Part shown: in pieces, positions 23,491 through 23,804 of the stretch
Numbering within the stretch: position 1 is the first letter of the stretch
Layout of the letters: each line of letters starts with the position of its first letter
DNA from: Thermodesulfovibrionia bacterium
GTDB lineage: Bacteria; Nitrospirota; Thermodesulfovibrionia; UBA6902
Assembly (NCBI GenBank): GCA_947258735.1
Contig: CAMYJJ010000012.1
Location: 1 to 23,804 of the forward strand
Length of the DNA: 23,804 nucleotides
Reading direction: 5' to 3'
Position numbers and translations under genes: made by a program
Notes under the pieces: model-generated
Databases searched by the model: none
What the model was told of the DNA's origin: nothing
What the model saw: the letters and a program-made list of their open reading frames with translations, nothing else

Positions 23491-23804
23491 ATGCATGTAA
23501 TTAATCACTTCATTAATCAATCATCACATCATAAAATAAAAATCATCAGCATCTTCAGTCTCGTCTGTATCATTGCGTTTCCTGCATGTGCCCCGCAGAC
23601 AAAAACACAAAAAGGGGGATACATCGGTGCAGGGGGCGGCGCTGCAGCTGGGGCCCTGGTTGGTTATTTAATCGGTAAGGATGCAGAGTCAACAATAATA
23701 GGGACCGCCATAGGGGCCGCTGTAGGCGGTGCTGCAGGTGCCGGAGTCGGCAGAATGATGGATAATCAGGAACGGGACATGCGTGAGGCCCTGGCTGAAT
23801 CAGA
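23491..23804 (+). CDS. Glycine-zipper lipoprotein, partial at window end
   Basis: The first 104 codons are visible and the frame runs off the window. After AGGAGG and ATG, a signal segment (IIAFPAC) ends in a likely lipidated Cys. A glycine-zipper stretch follows: GGYIGAGGGAAAGALVGYLI, then STIIGTAIGAAVGGAAGAGV and GRMMDNQERDMREAL. This is the start of YiaD/OmpA-type lipoproteins, where an OmpA peptidoglycan-binding domain usually follows; that part lies outside the window, so its presence is inferred. Confidence 0.82.
   Translation, partial: MHVINHFINQSSHHKIKIISIFSLVCIIAFPACAPQTKTQKGGYIGAGGGAAAGALVGYLIGKDAESTIIGTAIGAAVGGAAGAGVGRMMDNQERDMREALAES

Noticed and set aside
1..23804. CRISPR array or defence island.
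   Set aside because: No regularly spaced direct repeats and no cas genes; the repeats found are palindromic elements or degenerate phrases.

Overview
The window looks like a chromosome segment from an uncultured, moderate-GC, diderm bacterium with Sec lipoproteins, an OmpA-type lipoprotein, a periplasmic DNA ligase and a Tat substrate. It most resembles Nitrospirota or Desulfobacterota; this is an inference from gene families (a DUF6502/DUF5666 pair, a Sfum_1244-like protein, several selenoproteins), not from a marker gene. Genes are spaced widely, with many small palindromic repeats and low-complexity spacers between them.

The main result is a hidden selenocysteine (Sec) theme. A complete tRNA-Sec (anticodon TCA, 8-bp acceptor stem, long variable arm) lies at 3588-3685. 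Three minus-strand genes appear to read an in-frame TGA as Sec, and ordinary ORF calling cuts or misses all three. (1) SelO/YdiU AMPylase (7896-9515): the TGA is followed by Ser-Ser-stop, so Sec is the antepenultimate residue as in animal SelO, and a perfect 7-bp hairpin with a UGGAU loop follows. (2) A small thioredoxin-fold protein (10427-10726): TGA replaces the Cys of a C-terminal GFS-C-R-like motif and is followed by an AGGUCU apical loop like that of E. coli fdhF. (3) A secreted MsrA/HMA-like protein (16864-17157): TGA replaces the Cys of a G-x-G-C motif, and a GGGC/GCCC hairpin with an AAGGCG loop follows. The first two flank a metallophosphoesterase in one co-directional run (10726 to 7896). 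selA, selB and selD are not in the window.

Layout. 1-2500: a Sfum_1244-like protein, a PD-(D/E)XK-like protein, a scrap of an IS3 transposase, and a toxin-antitoxin pair whose PIN toxin is truncated against the IS scrap. 2500-4570: an inverted-repeat element, a Phd/PIN module with a consensus promoter, tRNA-Sec, and a VapBC module with a palindromic operator. 4738-7683: a secreted LigE-type DNA ligase and a GHKL (MORC/Hsp90-like) ATPase. 7876-11573: the SelO, metallophosphoesterase and thioredoxin-like selenoprotein run, then a DJ-1/PfpI protein. 11837-14281: a terminator, then a DUF6502 to DUF5666 operon driven by a perfect TTGACA-17-TATAAT promoter whose -10 box lies inside a perfect 20-bp palindrome. 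14479-16790: repeat elements, a PilZ protein, two lipoproteins (one OmpA-like) and tRNA-Val(CAC). 16864-19251: the secreted MsrA/HMA-like selenoprotein, a Tat-exported PHP hydrolase and a periplasmic cupredoxin-like protein. 19327-23804: another repeat copy, a nitroreductase, a tRNA 5' fragment, a TSP3-repeat lipoprotein, a bactofilin, a DHH phosphoesterase, and the start of a glycine-zipper lipoprotein cut by the window edge.

Taken together, the SelO, thioredoxin-like, MsrA/HMA-like, nitroreductase and DJ-1 genes suggest redox or oxidative-stress handling with selenium chemistry. That joint role is inference.
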